Assembly (NCBI RefSeq): GCF_024323335.1
Contig: NC_066583.1
Span: forward strand, 15,714,665 to 15,778,664
Direction: 5' to 3'
From: Lathyrus oleraceus
Lineage: Eukaryota; Streptophyta; Magnoliopsida; Fabales; Fabaceae
DNA length: 64,000 bases
The notes under the pieces were generated by a model. That model was not told the origin of the DNA. It was given only the letters and a program-made list of their open reading frames with translations, and searched no databases. Both the position numbers and the translations under genes were made by a program. Below, piece after piece: positions 30,971 through 42,087 of this stretch (its first letter is position 1; every line of letters begins with the position of its first letter).

Positions 30971-33900
30971 ATGTCGCCATCAGAGTAGTGTTTGGTGTTA
31001 TTTCTGGCGTTGCTAGTGGAATTATCACAAGAGAATGGAGAACGGGGTCCAAATGGAGAAAAAGGGACACAGGGTGTTTTCTGGAGAACGGGGTTTACAA
31101 CAGCGATCGCGGGTTATCGTTAGGCGACTGGGGTTCAACTGGAGAACGGGGATCATTGTTTGGCAGTAAGAGTGACATGAAGTTGTCGGGGTTCAAATGC
31201 GGTGATCAAGGATTATCCGTGCAAAATCAAATTGAAAATTCTGGGGTTCAAGAAAAGCAAAAAAAAAGAGAGAATCAATCAAAGAGGTACCGGGGTTCAA
31301 GGAAAGAAAAAATTGAAGAGTTATGGGGTTCAAGAAAAGCAAAAATAATAATAATTCCCCAACGGAGCGTAAATTGTTCGTCTGTTCTTGGTATTCAATG
31401 ACTCTTCACCCTGATCATCTGAAAGCCGAGGCTGTTCATATCGACAGGTTCACAGTGGATTGAATAGGGGCAGCTGTAACACCTCAAAATTTGCCCTCCT
31501 CTTCTTGGGACTAGTTTAGCATATTGCATTTCATGTTTTAGGACATTAGGAATTTGCATATTGCATATCATGTGGAAATAATGAAGTCATCCTCCAAAGT
31601 CTTTTTCAGAAGATGGAGAGGTTAAGTGGTTCAAGCCTGAGGGTTTCCCTGGATTGATGATCAACTGTCTTAGGGTTTGCAGTGCATTAGGGTTTCCTGA
31701 TCTTTCAAAGGCTTTGAGTATTATATTGCTTGCAAGGATATGTTACCATCATCATGGTCATGTCATCCTCAAGGGCTTCATTGTGCATGCTCAGGTTCCT
31801 TTGGATTAGGGTGTTGACCTCTGGTCAACCCTAATCAATGACTTCTATTCCAGCCAGGGTTTTTCAAGGAGAAGAGGTATTCTATTGAGATGGAGATCAC
31901 ATGGTTATCATGAGGAGCTTATATGAGTTAGGGTTTCATTTCTGTGCAAATTCCTCAGGTGGTAGAGGCTCAAGCTGATCAGAGCATGTCAAGGTCATCT
32001 AAGGACCTATACAGTCAACTGTGCCAGAGCTGAGGGCTTTGAGATAGGGAAATGAGTTTCAACACTTCATTCATGTTCAAAATAGGTGCATTTCTCATTT
32101 CAAACATCTATGTTGAAGATTTTGAAGTCAGATCAAAAGTTTCCAAAAATGGAAAGTGACCTGTAATTGAAAGTTTCCAAAAATGGCATGTTTTTGGACC
32201 ATATTCAACTTGACTTTACATCATCAAAGAAGCTTCAAATGAATTTTTGGTGAACATGAAAGTTGAAGATCTTTCTCTCCTCTTTCCAAAAAGTCCAAGA
32301 TCATGATCATCTGATGAACGGTTGAAGAATTATGGCCAAAGGATGACAAAGTGCACATGGAAGTTCAACATGCCATAACTTTTGATCCAAAACTCCAATT
32401 TAAGCCACTCTTTTTGCAAATTGCTTCTTATGACCTATATTTTCCAAATCAAGCATTGCATTGTATGAAAAAAGTTCATATGACCATGTGTCCATTCATG
32501 TGCATTTTGGAGGGAAAAGTGATAATTCAAAATTGGTTCATCATGCATGCCAAATACCATTCAAAATTTGTCCATTGGCTGATTTTAAATGAATATGGAT
32601 CATTGCATGCTATTGTTCACGTAGGAATTAGCCATGCACCCTCATTTTTGCAATTTTGCATTTCACCTCCTATTTCATTAATCTTAATTAACCAAGCTTG
32701 ATGTGGATTAGAATTGTGATTAGTGGACCATATAAATAACAAATCATAACAGAATTGCTCATAATCACAATTCTAGATCTCAAATTTTCTTTTCCCTCCA
32801 AAACTCTCTCTCCTTGGATTTCAAATTTTCTTCACACAACTCTTTGAGATTGTTGTAGATCCATCATCCTCATGGAATTTGGAGCATGATTCATCCATTT
32901 TTCGTGGCAATTGAGTTGGTTTTGAAGTTGTTCAAGTGCACTCACATGTCAATGGAATTTTGAAGTTCAACAAGATTCAAGAGGATTCAAGTGTTGATTC
33001 CTGTTCAAAGCTTCAAAAGAGGTGTTAGAGAGAAGAACTGGAGCTTATGGAGGCTTGAACATGTGATTTGAAGCACTGCCATTCCAAGTAAGTGGATTTT
33101 CGACCTTCATTATTTGCCAATTCATGTACATGATTATGAAGGTCTTTGGATGCGGATAATTCTGATGTGATTAGATTTAATTTTGGTGAAAAGATGAGTG
33201 AGATATGTTGATTTTAAGGTTTAGATCTAGGAACTTCTTTGCTTCGATCCAGAAAATATATTGAGAATTAGGCTTAGGTATTGTGATATTTGAAATGTAC
33301 ATGAAAAGACGATTCCATTGATATAAAATTTGTAGAATTCTGCAAAATGGGACGGTGGCGCTCCGCCTGGCTGGCCGGAGAAGACGGCTGTTTCAGCCGT
33401 CCGCCACCGCCAGGTGTGGCCTAGGGTTTTAAGGAGCAAAACGACGTCATTTTGTCTTAGCGCGCCTTGTGACCAGCATGTCCAGGGTTCGATCCTTCGG
33501 TGTGCATATTTCTTTTATTCAAGTTGTTTTTCCTTCAGCGCTCCATTGACCTTAGGCGCGTGAGTTCAAGTCTGGTTGAGAGCAATGCTGATTTTTACTT
33601 CAAATTCCATTTTCAACATTTATTTCATATTATTTCCAAATATTTTCATCAATTTCCAAAATTCACAACAAATAGAAAATTAATCCAAATTGAATGCAAT
33701 TTTTTTTCACATGATTGTATGGATGTCTACTATTTTGTGAGGTCAATTTCCTGATTTTATTGTGGCTGGATTTTTAAATGTGTTTGTGTGCTTGAACATG
33801 ATGCAAATTTGACATGTTGAATTCATTTACTTGTGAAATGCACATAATTTATCCAATTGGCTTGAAATTTGATATGCTGATTCCTAACATGTTGCATGAT

Positions 33901-35361
33901 TTTTTAGACTTGGTTGTGCATTTTTATCATTTTCCATATCTGTTTTGGACACATGAATGTATGGTGTGACAGTGTGTGTCACACATTTTGATGTTGCTCT
34001 TGTTCATTTTCATATACATGTCAATTGAGCTTTTCTGATTCCAATTTTTTGCATGATGCTTTTGTTTAACATGTTGTGTGCACATAAATGTTTTCATGAT
34101 TATTGGATTCATTTCTGTTTTAATATGGAATTTCTCTTCTTGATGTCCAATTGTGATCACCTTTGATTGCCTTTGCCTTATCTTGTGCAATTGATGACCT
34201 TGCCTTAGGATTTTAGTTTGGTCCTTTTTAGGACATGGTCTTACTTGAATAAATGTGCTTCATGTTGAATATTGGCTGCTGTTTTGACTTTTTGCTTTGC
34301 CTTTGACCCTTGTCTTTGCACTAGTGGTTTGTACTCACCTTTTGAGCTTTGCATTTCAGGTTCAAGCACTTAGCTCTAATGGTTGATGTGATCTCAATTC
34401 TTGAGATGCAAGTTACTTTGTCCACTAACCTTTGTTGTGTTGTAGGTTCCTTGGTGATGAACTCACTTGAGTTGTTTACACATGTTGACTTGTATAGTGG
34501 ATATTGAAGTACCATTGTTGACTGTCTGTTGGATTTGTCTGAAGGTGAATATTGACTTGTTTGACTTTTGTACAGGTACATTAGTCGCTTTAGCTCATTG
34601 CTTGAGCTTTTCTTTGCTTGTGGTTGGTATACCACCTAGGTAATCATTCTCTAACTCCATGTAGTCTGGAAGCCCTGTCGTTTCTTTTGGCAGGCATTTG
34701 GCTGAAGTCCTCCTTAAGAGGCAATGACTGTGTTTGTTTATGTTTGTGCTCAAGACCTCCTTGTCGAGGCATGGTTATTTAAGTCCTCCTAAGTGAAGAG
34801 GCAATTGACAGATAGAAGGGGCTAGTAGCCAGTCCCCTGTTAGTCGTTGAGTCGTTCATTAAGCTCGCACTACGTGTTGATGCTCTTGAACCTAACCCAA
34901 GATCCTTGTATATAGAGTCAGTCAAGTGGAGTAGGGTCCCTCATTCTGGATCCCCACGTTTTCATTGATTCAAGCTCACCCAGGCCCGGGTTAAGAGCTA
35001 TGAGGTCTTATCCTCATTACCTTTCATTTGCTCACCCTGACGGTCAATGTCAGTGGTTAAGAGCTTCCTTCATACCCTTCCAGTGTTGGCTTGTTTGTCG
35101 AGGTTGATATGACCCCTTGACTAAAGCCCAACCTTGTATGAGCCACTTGTTTGCATATAGCGTGTGATACCTGTTCACCTATGCTTGTTTACTTGCTGTT
35201 TGTTTGTTTAAGCTAGCTTGCTTCCTGTGCGAGTTAGGTTCTGATTAGAGACCTCAATATAGGGATCGTTTGCATGACAACTTCTAGGCTCGAGTCGTAG
35301 TCTCCCTTTTAGTTGTTATCTCCCTAGTCTCTGGTTAGGAGAAAGTTTCTTCCCCGTTAAG

Positions 35362-35437
35362 GGGAACTACGTCGCCCTGATCCTCATACCAGATGAGGTA
35401 CGTAGGCAGGAGATCGAGCGAGATCTCTCCGGGCACC
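35362..35437 (+). other. Structured R-U5 module, copy m6 (element B 3' LTR)
   Basis: GAACTACG (35364) with CGTAG as outer arms; inner hairpin CCTCAT-ACCAG-ATGAGG (35382-35398, one extra G-C pair compared with m4); second hairpin GAGATC-GAGCGA-GATCTC (35410-35427). No counterpart survives in the 5' LTR because of the foreign block there. Confidence 0.65.
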
Positions 35438-35801
35438 CTTTTTCTTTTTTGCATGTGTTTTGTTTGCAACTATTAGGTCCGAGTTCCAGACTCCCTGTTA
35501 GTTTGTGTGAACCAACCTCTTTGTTTCTTCTGACGTCTCAGCGTCTTCTTGGTGTTTGCTTGACAACTATTAGGCTCGAGTTCCAGACTCCCTTTTAGTT
35601 TGTCAGTCGGAGAACCTTTCGTGCTCGCTGGTTAGCGATTGCTTATCTGTTTGGAGTTAGATGTAAGACCATTGATTGGCTTTCTGTTTCCCGTTTCTTT
35701 GGAGCTGGATGTAAGCCCAGCTATTGACATTCCGTTTCCTTGTTGAGTTTCTTTTGACGTCTCAGCGTCTTTGTGTTGTGTTTTCTTTCGGCGTGCGTTA
35801 G

Positions 35802-35957
35802 CCGAACTACGACAGCTCTAATTCTCATTCCAGATGAGATACGTAGGCATATGATGCGATATCCTAGCGAGCCCGTTTCCCATTTCCCCGAACTACGTCG
35901 ACTCTGATGTTTGTTTCTGACAAACTACGTAGGCCCAGGATGCGACATCCTGCCGAG
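35802..35957 (+). other. Structured R-U5 modules m7 and m8 (element B 3' LTR)
   Basis: m7 (35802-35871) has the CTCAT/ATGAG inner hairpin and a second hairpin with one mismatch. m8 (35888-35957) has the inner hairpin GTTTGT-TTCTG-ACAAAC and the second hairpin CAGGATG-CGA-CATCCTG. They correspond to m4 and m5. Confidence 0.63.
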
Positions 35958-36264
35958 TCCGTTTCCTCTGTTTTCTTTCACCTGTTCTATTATTCCAATA
36001 TGTGTGCATTCTTTGAGCAGTTTTAGCAGCAACCTTTTCCTATTCTTTTGAGCGTGGATCCCGTCGAGTACGGCGGACGTGAGGGGTGCTAATACCTTCC
36101 CCTTACGTAACCGACTCCCGTGCCCTGCATCTCTGGTCGTAAGACCGTTCCTTTCCCCTTTTTCAGGTTTACTTCGAGCATTTCCTTTCCCTCCTTTGGG
36201 ATAAATAACGCACGGTGGCGGCTCTGTGTGTTTTTTTCCGCCGGTTGTTTTTCGTGTTGCGACA

Positions 36265-36269
36265 CCGAG
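36265..36269 (+). repeat. Target site duplication of element B, right copy (CCGAG)
   Basis: Matches 12132-12136. Removing B rejoins A's LTR as TAG-CCGAG-CTACG, the start of a structured module. Confidence 0.92.
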
Positions 36270-36629
36270 CTACGAAGACTCTGATTCTCATACTCAGGTG
36301 AGATACGTAGGCAGTGGATGCGACATCCTTGCGAGTCATCTTCTTTTGACCTTCTTTTAGCAGATAGTACTTTAGATATACCTACACCCTTTATACTAGA
36401 ACAACAAGAGTGGATCCCGTGGAGTACTACGGATGCGTAGGGGTGCTAATACCTTCCCTTCGCATAATCGACTCCCGAACCCTAGATTTGGTTGCGAGAC
36501 CTTGTCTTTTCCTTTTCTTCAGGTTTTCTTCGATCGTTTCCTTTCCCTCCTTTGGGATAAATAACGAATGGTGGCGACTCTTCTGTTTCCTTTTTTCGTC
36601 GGTTGTTTTTTTTCGCACCAGTTGCGACA
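36270..36629 (+). repeat. Element A 3' LTR, right part (U5 end)
   Basis: It continues A's LTR after B. Module m3 (36265-36335) has inner hairpin CTCAT/GTGAG and second hairpin GGATG-CGA-CATCC. The U5 hairpin ATGCG...CGCAT / AGGG...CCCT lies at 36433-36465. It ends GTTGCGACA at 36629. GTCTC follows and would be the target duplication; its partner is outside the window. Confidence 0.85.
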
Positions 36630-37112
36630 GTCTCCATATTTTTAACCAATGTCAAACTATTACCTACACTACTCACACCTGTTACATTCTCAACACTCCC
36701 CCTCAAGTGTGAGTCCATAATGCTCCCCCTCAAGTGGAAGTTCTTCTTACTTCCACAAAACACTGAATGTTTCTTACTCACCACCCTTGTGGCTCCGTTG
36801 ACACTCTTCAATGGAACGTTTACTCACCACTCTTGTGATGTTGTTGACTTTCGATACAAGTAAGACAGTCCCTTTCTTGAGCCAAAGACTCGTGATACCA
36901 TGTGTTAGGGGAGTTTTTCACTAGGGAGTATTGAACATTGTGAGACTTCTTCTTTTAGAGCAACACCTTTATGAGATACACACCATATACTCACCCAAAA
37001 TCTTAAGGTGATAAGTAAATGGATTCTCTCACTTATAAATGCTAAATTCTCCATATTTTCAACCAATATGGGACTATTACCCACACTACTCACACTTACT
37101 ACATTCTCAACA
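36630..37112 (-). mobile_element. Element J: TRIM-like short LTR element, minus orientation, split by element A
   Basis: The complete LTR at 36903-37112 (210 bp, TGTTAGGGG to CTCAACA) is repeated in part at 36630-36695, so A sits inside the left LTR and the rest of J lies beyond the window. The internal part is only about 207 bp. On the minus strand a PBS TGGTATCACGAG (36900-36889, tRNA-Met type) borders the right LTR and a GAGGGGGAG purine tract borders the left LTR. With no room for genes this fits terminal-repeat retrotransposons in miniature. The TSD on the right would be ATATG. Confidence 0.82.
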
Positions 37113-37376
37113 ATATGTAACATTTCAAATATAATATACCATAGAAATAATGAGAATCGAATCCATGACCTATAACTATTTAAAAATGGTTCTTTAGAAT
37201 AATCATGGTGATAAGTAGTGCACTACCTAGTATATCACAATGGTCACATGCCCATGGTGATAAATAGCAAACTTACAACCACACCCTATTTCATCATGAC
37301 TGGTCATGCTTGATGGTATACCTTTTAAACCATTGTTAAATAGGTTTTTTATAGTAGCGATCTCACTCTTAGATCA
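37113..37376. other. Intergenic AT-rich sequence
   Basis: No gene, repeat or RNA seen. Short words such as GTGATAA(G/A)TAG recur twice. Confidence 0.6.
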
Positions 37377-37387
37377 TATAATTTTAA

Positions 37388-37709
37388 GGTAAATATGTTT
37401 GTGATCCTCCTAAATATCTCAATTTTTGTTTTTATTCCCTCAAAATATTTCTTTCAAAGAGTGGTCCTCCTAAAAACCTTCATCCACACTTTTGATCCCT
37501 TCTGCAACTTAGCGACAAAATTAGCGTTGATTTTAACGACTGTTTATTACTTAGCGACTGAATTAGCGATTATTTTAGCGACTATTTTAGTATTAGGGAC
37601 CAAAAATGTGGATGAAAAATTTTAGGACGACCATTCTTTGAAGGAAATATTTTGAAGGACTAAAAATGATATTTGATATATTTATGAGGCCCACAAACAT
37701 ATTTAAACC
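37388..37709. mobile_element. Foldback MITE, probably Mutator-like
   Basis: The left arm (AAATATGTTTGTG through CATCCACACTTTTG) and the right arm are reverse complements over about 120 bp with modest mismatches. The ends read GGTAAATATGTTT and AAACATATTTAAACC. Imperfect ~10-bp flanking duplications, TATAATTTTA (37377-37386) and TATAACTTTT (37711-37720), suit a Mutator-type target site. The centre consists of repeated TTAGCGAC words. No coding capacity. Confidence 0.7.
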
Positions 37710-38718
37710 CTATAACTTTTAGGATAAAAATCAAGGAAAAATACTTATCAAGGCTATGTAAGCTCCGTGTAAGGTGTGAAAGTTTGAAGCTTCCATTTAG
37801 GGCAATCACCTACTCTCCCTCTGCTTACTAGAGTCAACACCATTGAAAGACTTAAGGAATATCTAAATTCATCTTTAAATTAAATTTATCAACATGCATG
37901 TTAGGAATTTAAGACGATATTATGAAACTAAGTCGCATGATTACATAAGAATGATACCCTATAATTGATTCCTTTGACTATTGAAATTACATATCTATTA
38001 TGAGCTATTATGAGCTCTTAGATGCAAAATATGCAATTGATTTTTTTAAAAAAATTGTTGATTTATAAGTATCAAAAATTTATTTATATTATTATATTGT
38101 GAGAAAATACAAAGAAATATTGTTTTCAGATATTAATCCATGGATAAACATCTTACACCCATTTAGCTCTACCAGCTCAACTAGCACATGATATTGTTCT
38201 GTCTTAAAATATGTTAATGGTATATTTATAGTTATTTAAGAAAGTTTGAGTTATGTTGAAAATGACTTAGAATGATAAAAATGTGAAATTCTGGAAATTT
38301 TATAGTTTAAATCGACTGAGATAAAGATTTGAATCAAATTAAATATTTAATAGGGTCTCTCTGACTTCGTGAGTTGAATCACATGATTTTATGAATCAAA
38401 CCATGAAAGCTTTAAACTGAATCGTGGAAACTTTGAATTGAATCTTTTAATTGAATCATGGCATGATTAATAAATTCAAAGGATCAAGTCAAGATATCCT
38501 TGACTTTGTGAATCGATTCAAGAATTTCCACGAACCGATTCATTCAACCCAGTTTTCTGAAATAGTGTTTTAATTTTACAATTGTAAACAAAATATGTGT
38601 GTGTGTATGTGAGAGAGATAGAGAGGGAGAGAGAGAGAGATTTTGACCCTTCGTTGTACGATTTCATAATCCATAAGAAGATGGTGGACTTTACATATCA
38701 TTGTAGAAATGATAAACA
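37710..38718. other. Intergenic AT-rich sequence with a GT/GA microsatellite
   Basis: Nothing coding. Around 38340-38530 the word TGAATC recurs many times. A (GT)n-(GA)n microsatellite lies at about 38593-38641. Confidence 0.6.
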
Positions 38719-39415
38719 ATGTTTTAAAATATGGATCAGTCATCGACCCATAAAGTCAAGCTATTGGGTCACTATGTTACTTGTTCGACCAATAGATTAC
38801 TGGTTGGACTAGTAGATCACTGGTCAAGCCACATGCCTGTTAATTCGGTTTAAAGAAATTAAAAATTAAAAATATTCATTAAATTAAATCTTTGACATAA
38901 ATTTCATTACTATGAAATCTACAAAAGAAAATTCTATGAAATTATTCTTACAAATAAGTTGAATAATAATCTTGTATAAAGTTTCAACTTTCAAATATAA
39001 TAAGTTTCAAATATCTTTGAAAATTCAAATTTAACACAATTATAAAACAAAGTAAGTTTTAAATTTAGTCAACAACAACACAAATTCAAATAAGCTATAA
39101 CAATACAATATAACGTTTCAAAAGATTTTTTAAATGTGAGGGAGCAAAACATATTTTTCTTTTCTTTCAATTTTAGATTTTTTTTACTTACCAACCAAAA
39201 CGACTTCATTTTGAAGATTTAAAAAAAATTAAAAGATCAATTTATGGTTCAAAAAGGTCACCAACTCTCTAGTTTGACCGATGATTCGGTCGAGTCACAT
39301 CAATTTTTATTCGATTAATTATAATTACGTTCTTATGACTTTATTGAATCACTCTACCCTCTAATTTATGATATAGTCGATTCGACCAACAAATTCAAAC
39401 CAAATTTTAAAACAT
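38719..39415. mobile_element. Possible second foldback element
   Basis: The ends ATGTTTTAAAATATGG (38719-38734) and CCAAATTTTAAAACAT (about 39400-39415) are inverted repeats with one mismatch. Inside, GGTC(A/C)CT-type words on the left face GACCGATGATTCGGTCGAGT words on the right. No ORF. The terminal repeat is short, so this is tentative. Confidence 0.4.
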
Positions 39416-39605
39416 GGAAGATAAGAGTCCTTTTTTTGAGAAGATCAAACCTCTCGTTTGACCACACATATATCCGCCTTTTAATTTTATTGAAATTAAT
39501 ACTTGAACATATAAAACATTTATCTAGATTTTTACCATATAAAATCTACATTACAAATAAATTGATTTAAACTTTATTTACTAATAATAATTTATTATCA
39601 ATTTT

Positions 39606-40129
39606 TGGTTGAATTGTAATTCCTTGTGTCAAAACAGATAATGCTCGATAGAAACAAGGATGTGTCGAAACATGTAGTGTGTGTCAAGTTGTATTAGATG
39701 TCGAAGTGTTGAAGCAGGTTGCTTGCCACATGACTTCGACTTAGACCAAAATATGTATATTTGGGCCTTTATAATTTTTGGGCTTCAGCTTAGGGAGCAA
39801 GCTAGCTCAAAGAGTAACCCATATTTTCATAAAAATCTTGTAATCACTTGCAGTTGCAAAATTAACGAGATTTTCCACAGGCTGTGGACAAAGATAGACT
39901 CTGCAGAAATCATCTTCTTCCCCAATTTCTGTCAAACCCTAATCTTCTTTCTTATTCAGTTTTCTTTTCTTATTTTCATCATAATTATGCAACGATACAA
40001 TCTTGCAACCAAGGTTGGTGATTCACTTGAGTGAAAAGTGAAGAACAAGTGGGAATTTGATCGGTTGATTGAATCTTGTTCATCAAGATTAACTCAGAAT
40101 TACTCAAAGTTTTGAGTTTAATTCCAACA
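39606..40129 (+). repeat. Element E 5' LTR
   Basis: Starts TGGTTGAATT and ends TTCCAACA. Compared with the 3' LTR it has lost a short segment containing the TATA box (junction near 39810: CTCAAAGAGTAACCC). Confidence 0.9.
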
Positions 40130-41180
40130 TATGGTATCTAGAGCACTGACTAAGTGATACATGGGAAGCAAAACACGATGGTGATGAATCATCCTAACGA
40201 ACATTTTTCGGTGAGCCATAGAAGATTCGAAAGATTTGTCAGCATTGACAAAGGAAGTGCTTCAAGGGACGCTTGAATATCATGAACAAAGAATGACTAA
40301 AAGAGTTGCAGGCAAGTCGAAGAGTGATGTGGCTTTGCAGGCGCAACTGGCAAGAGAAAAGAAAGGAAAAGGGAAGTGGGTCGATAACAGAGGTAGATGA
40401 GACTACAACAATTCGACTGTTCGAAATCATCAAGAAGGAGGTTGGTCGAATCAGAGAAATGACTCATACCAAAGAAACCAAATAGGTGCTGTTGCAGATA
40501 GAGGATAAGGTGGTGGTCGAAAACCTGACAAAAGTCACATTCGGTGTTTCAATTGTCAGAAGTATGGTTACTAGTCAAGTGATTGTCCTGAAAAACAGAA
40601 GAATCAGGAAATTGATGCAAAGTTTACAAAGCATGAAGAAGAATAGATGTTGTTGATGGTCACAACAAGAGATTAAGAAAAATTCCATGACCAATGGTAC
40701 TTGGACTCAGGATGCTCATCACACATAACTGATAGGAAAGATTGATTTGTCAACATGAAACCCTCAATGAAGAACATGGTAAAACTTGCAAATGATAATA
40801 CTCTAGCAACTGAAGGTATTGGTGATGTTTTAATTATAAGGAAAGATGGAAAAAGGTCAGTAATTCCTAATGTACTGTACATATCGGGCATGAAAAGTAA
40901 TTTTCTTATTATATGGCAGTTGGTCGAAAAGAACTACAAAGTGTTGATCGAAGGCAAGATGATGAGAGTTCTCGACTCAGGTGGAAGGTTAGTCTTGAAG
41001 GCACCTATGTCTCAGAATAACACCTTTAGGATTGAACTTAATCTGATGGAGCACAAGTGCCTTGTAACTGCAACTAGCGGGGATGAATGCATATGGCACT
41101 ATAAACTTGGCCATCTCAATTTCAAAGACATCAGAGATCTGAAAAAAAAGAAATATGGTTTCAGGTTTACCATAAATTGA
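40130..41180 (+). pseudogene. Element E gag C-terminus, protease and pre-integrase domain
   Basis: There is only about 100 bp between the PBS and a gag C-terminal frame (YHEQRMTKR, then LAREKKGKGKW). The zinc knuckle is damaged: CFNCQKYGY followed by a TAG, with Tyr at the His position and a stop inside. The protease motif WYLDSGCSSHIT is present at about 40700. After an in-frame stop near 40743 the frame is open to 41180 and includes the pre-integrase motif WHYKLGHLNF. The N-terminal capsid part is deleted. Confidence 0.85.
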
Positions 41181-41193
41181 CATTCCAAATGAA

Positions 41194-42050
41194 GTGTGTG
41201 AAGAATGTGTGCAGGCGAAGCAACACAAGAAAAGCTTCAATAAGGATGCAGGAAGCAAGTTGAAGGCAATCCTTAAAGTCATATATTATGATGTGTGTGG
41301 TCCTATACAGGTGTATTCGATAGGAGGTAACAAATACTTTTTCACATTCATAGATGATTTTAGTCAAAAACGGTGGACTTACCTAATCAAGAAGACAGAA
41401 GTGATCAAGGTATTTTCCAAGTTTAAATCTATGGTCGAAAGACAAAGTGGTCAAAAGCTCAAGATTATAAGGACTGATGGTGGTGGAGAGTATGTGTCGA
41501 AAGACTTCGACAAGATATGTAAGAAATAAAGGATTATGCATGAGGTGATGTCACCCTACACTTCACAGCAGAATGGAACTGCAGAAAGAAAGAATAGAAC
41601 CATCATGAATATGGTGAGAAGTATGTTAAAAGGTAAGCATCTACCCAAAGAATTATGGGAAGAAGCTGTGTCGATAACAACGTATATTTTGAACAGATGT
41701 CCAACGAAGAAGCTAGAAGGAATTACGCCAGAAGAATGTTGGTCAGGTGTCAAGCATAGCTTGAGTCATATGAAAGTATTTGGATCTATAGCACATAAAC
41801 ATGTTGATTAGTTTAGAAGAAAACTTGATGACAAGTCGAGTTAGATGATCCTAATAGGATATCATTCGACTGAAGGTTACAAGTTGTTCGACCTAGTGAA
41901 CAAGAAATTAGTGATTAGCACGGACGTGATCATAGATAAGCTTAACGAATGGGATTGGATTGAAAATGTCAAGAAGGATTCAATTAGAATCTTATGTGAA
42001 GAACCAACAATTGAAGTTGAAAGAGAAGTTTGACAAGAAGAAGTCATAGG
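41194..42050 (+). pseudogene. Element E integrase
   Basis: The zinc-finger end CEECVQAKQHKK is followed by the core: IYYDVCGPI (Asp), IIRTDGGGEYV (Asp), then after a TAA at 41527-41529 [17 protein letters not shown] (Glu). The C-terminal part has [12 protein letters not shown] and a stop at 41809-41811, then MILIGYHSTEGYKLF in the linker, a typical copia sequence. The DDE residues are present but divided by the stop. Confidence 0.87.
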
Positions 42051-42087
42051 TTAAGCAAGCAAAAGAAGACCTCAGAGAATAAGACAC

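Larger units (their letters stand above)
29664..31474 (+). other. Element B 3' UTR, part right of element D, with several tandem repeats
   Basis: It resumes with the target duplication GTTTC and CCCCAGCA words, then carries the arrays listed separately at 30036-30360, 30330-30670 and 30770-30970. It ends with a run of GGAGAACGGGG and GGGGTTCAA words between 31030 and 31330. The purine tract GAATAGGGGCAGC ends at 31474. There is no coding sequence. Repeat-rich 3' UTRs of Tat elements are a known source of satellites. Confidence 0.8.
12137..36264 (+). mobile_element. Element B: Tat/Ogre-lineage retrotransposon, internally deleted, inserted in A's LTR
   Basis: Flanked by CCGAG duplications, with LTRs of 5137 bp (12137-17273) and 4790 bp (31475-36264). 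A primer-binding site follows the 5' LTR and a purine-rich tract precedes the 3' LTR. Over the first 1.2 kb the LTRs differ at roughly 1-1.5% of positions by eye, so the insertion is fairly recent. The inside carries only fragments: gag ends, RT C-terminal half, RNase H1, a truncated aRNH and the integrase C-terminus. It therefore could not move without proteins supplied by another element. Element D sits in its 3' UTR. Confidence 0.93.
31475..36264 (+). repeat. Element B 3' LTR
   Basis: 4790 bp, TGTAACACCTC to TTGCGACA, followed by the CCGAG duplication. Unlike the 5' LTR it is continuous B-type sequence. It has a TATAAATA box at 32731-32738, three structured modules (35362-35437, 35802-35871, 35888-35957) and the U5 hairpin at 36077-36108. 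Confidence 0.93.
1..36629 (+). mobile_element. Element A: Tat/Ogre-lineage Ty3/gypsy retrotransposon, 5' end outside window, split by element B
   Basis: The order is gag C-terminus, protease, RT, vestigial RNase H, archaeal-type RNase H, integrase, long 3' UTR, 3' LTR. Two RNase H domains in tandem are the hallmark of the Tat clade, to which Ogre belongs. The window opens inside gag, so the 5' LTR, primer-binding site and gag start are missing. The 3' LTR starts at 7856, is interrupted after 12136 by element B and resumes at 36270, ending in GCGACA at 36629. The coding region carries several in-frame stops and frameshifts, so this copy is dead. A itself is inserted in an LTR of the small element J. 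Confidence 0.92.

Noticed and set aside
31030..31401. 137-codon frame near the B 3' LTR
   Set aside because: Built on repeated GGAGAACGGGG and GGGGTTCAA words of the 3' UTR; no domain.
39681..40034. 117-codon frame in element E 5' LTR
   Set aside because: LTR sequence, absent as an intact frame in the 3' LTR.
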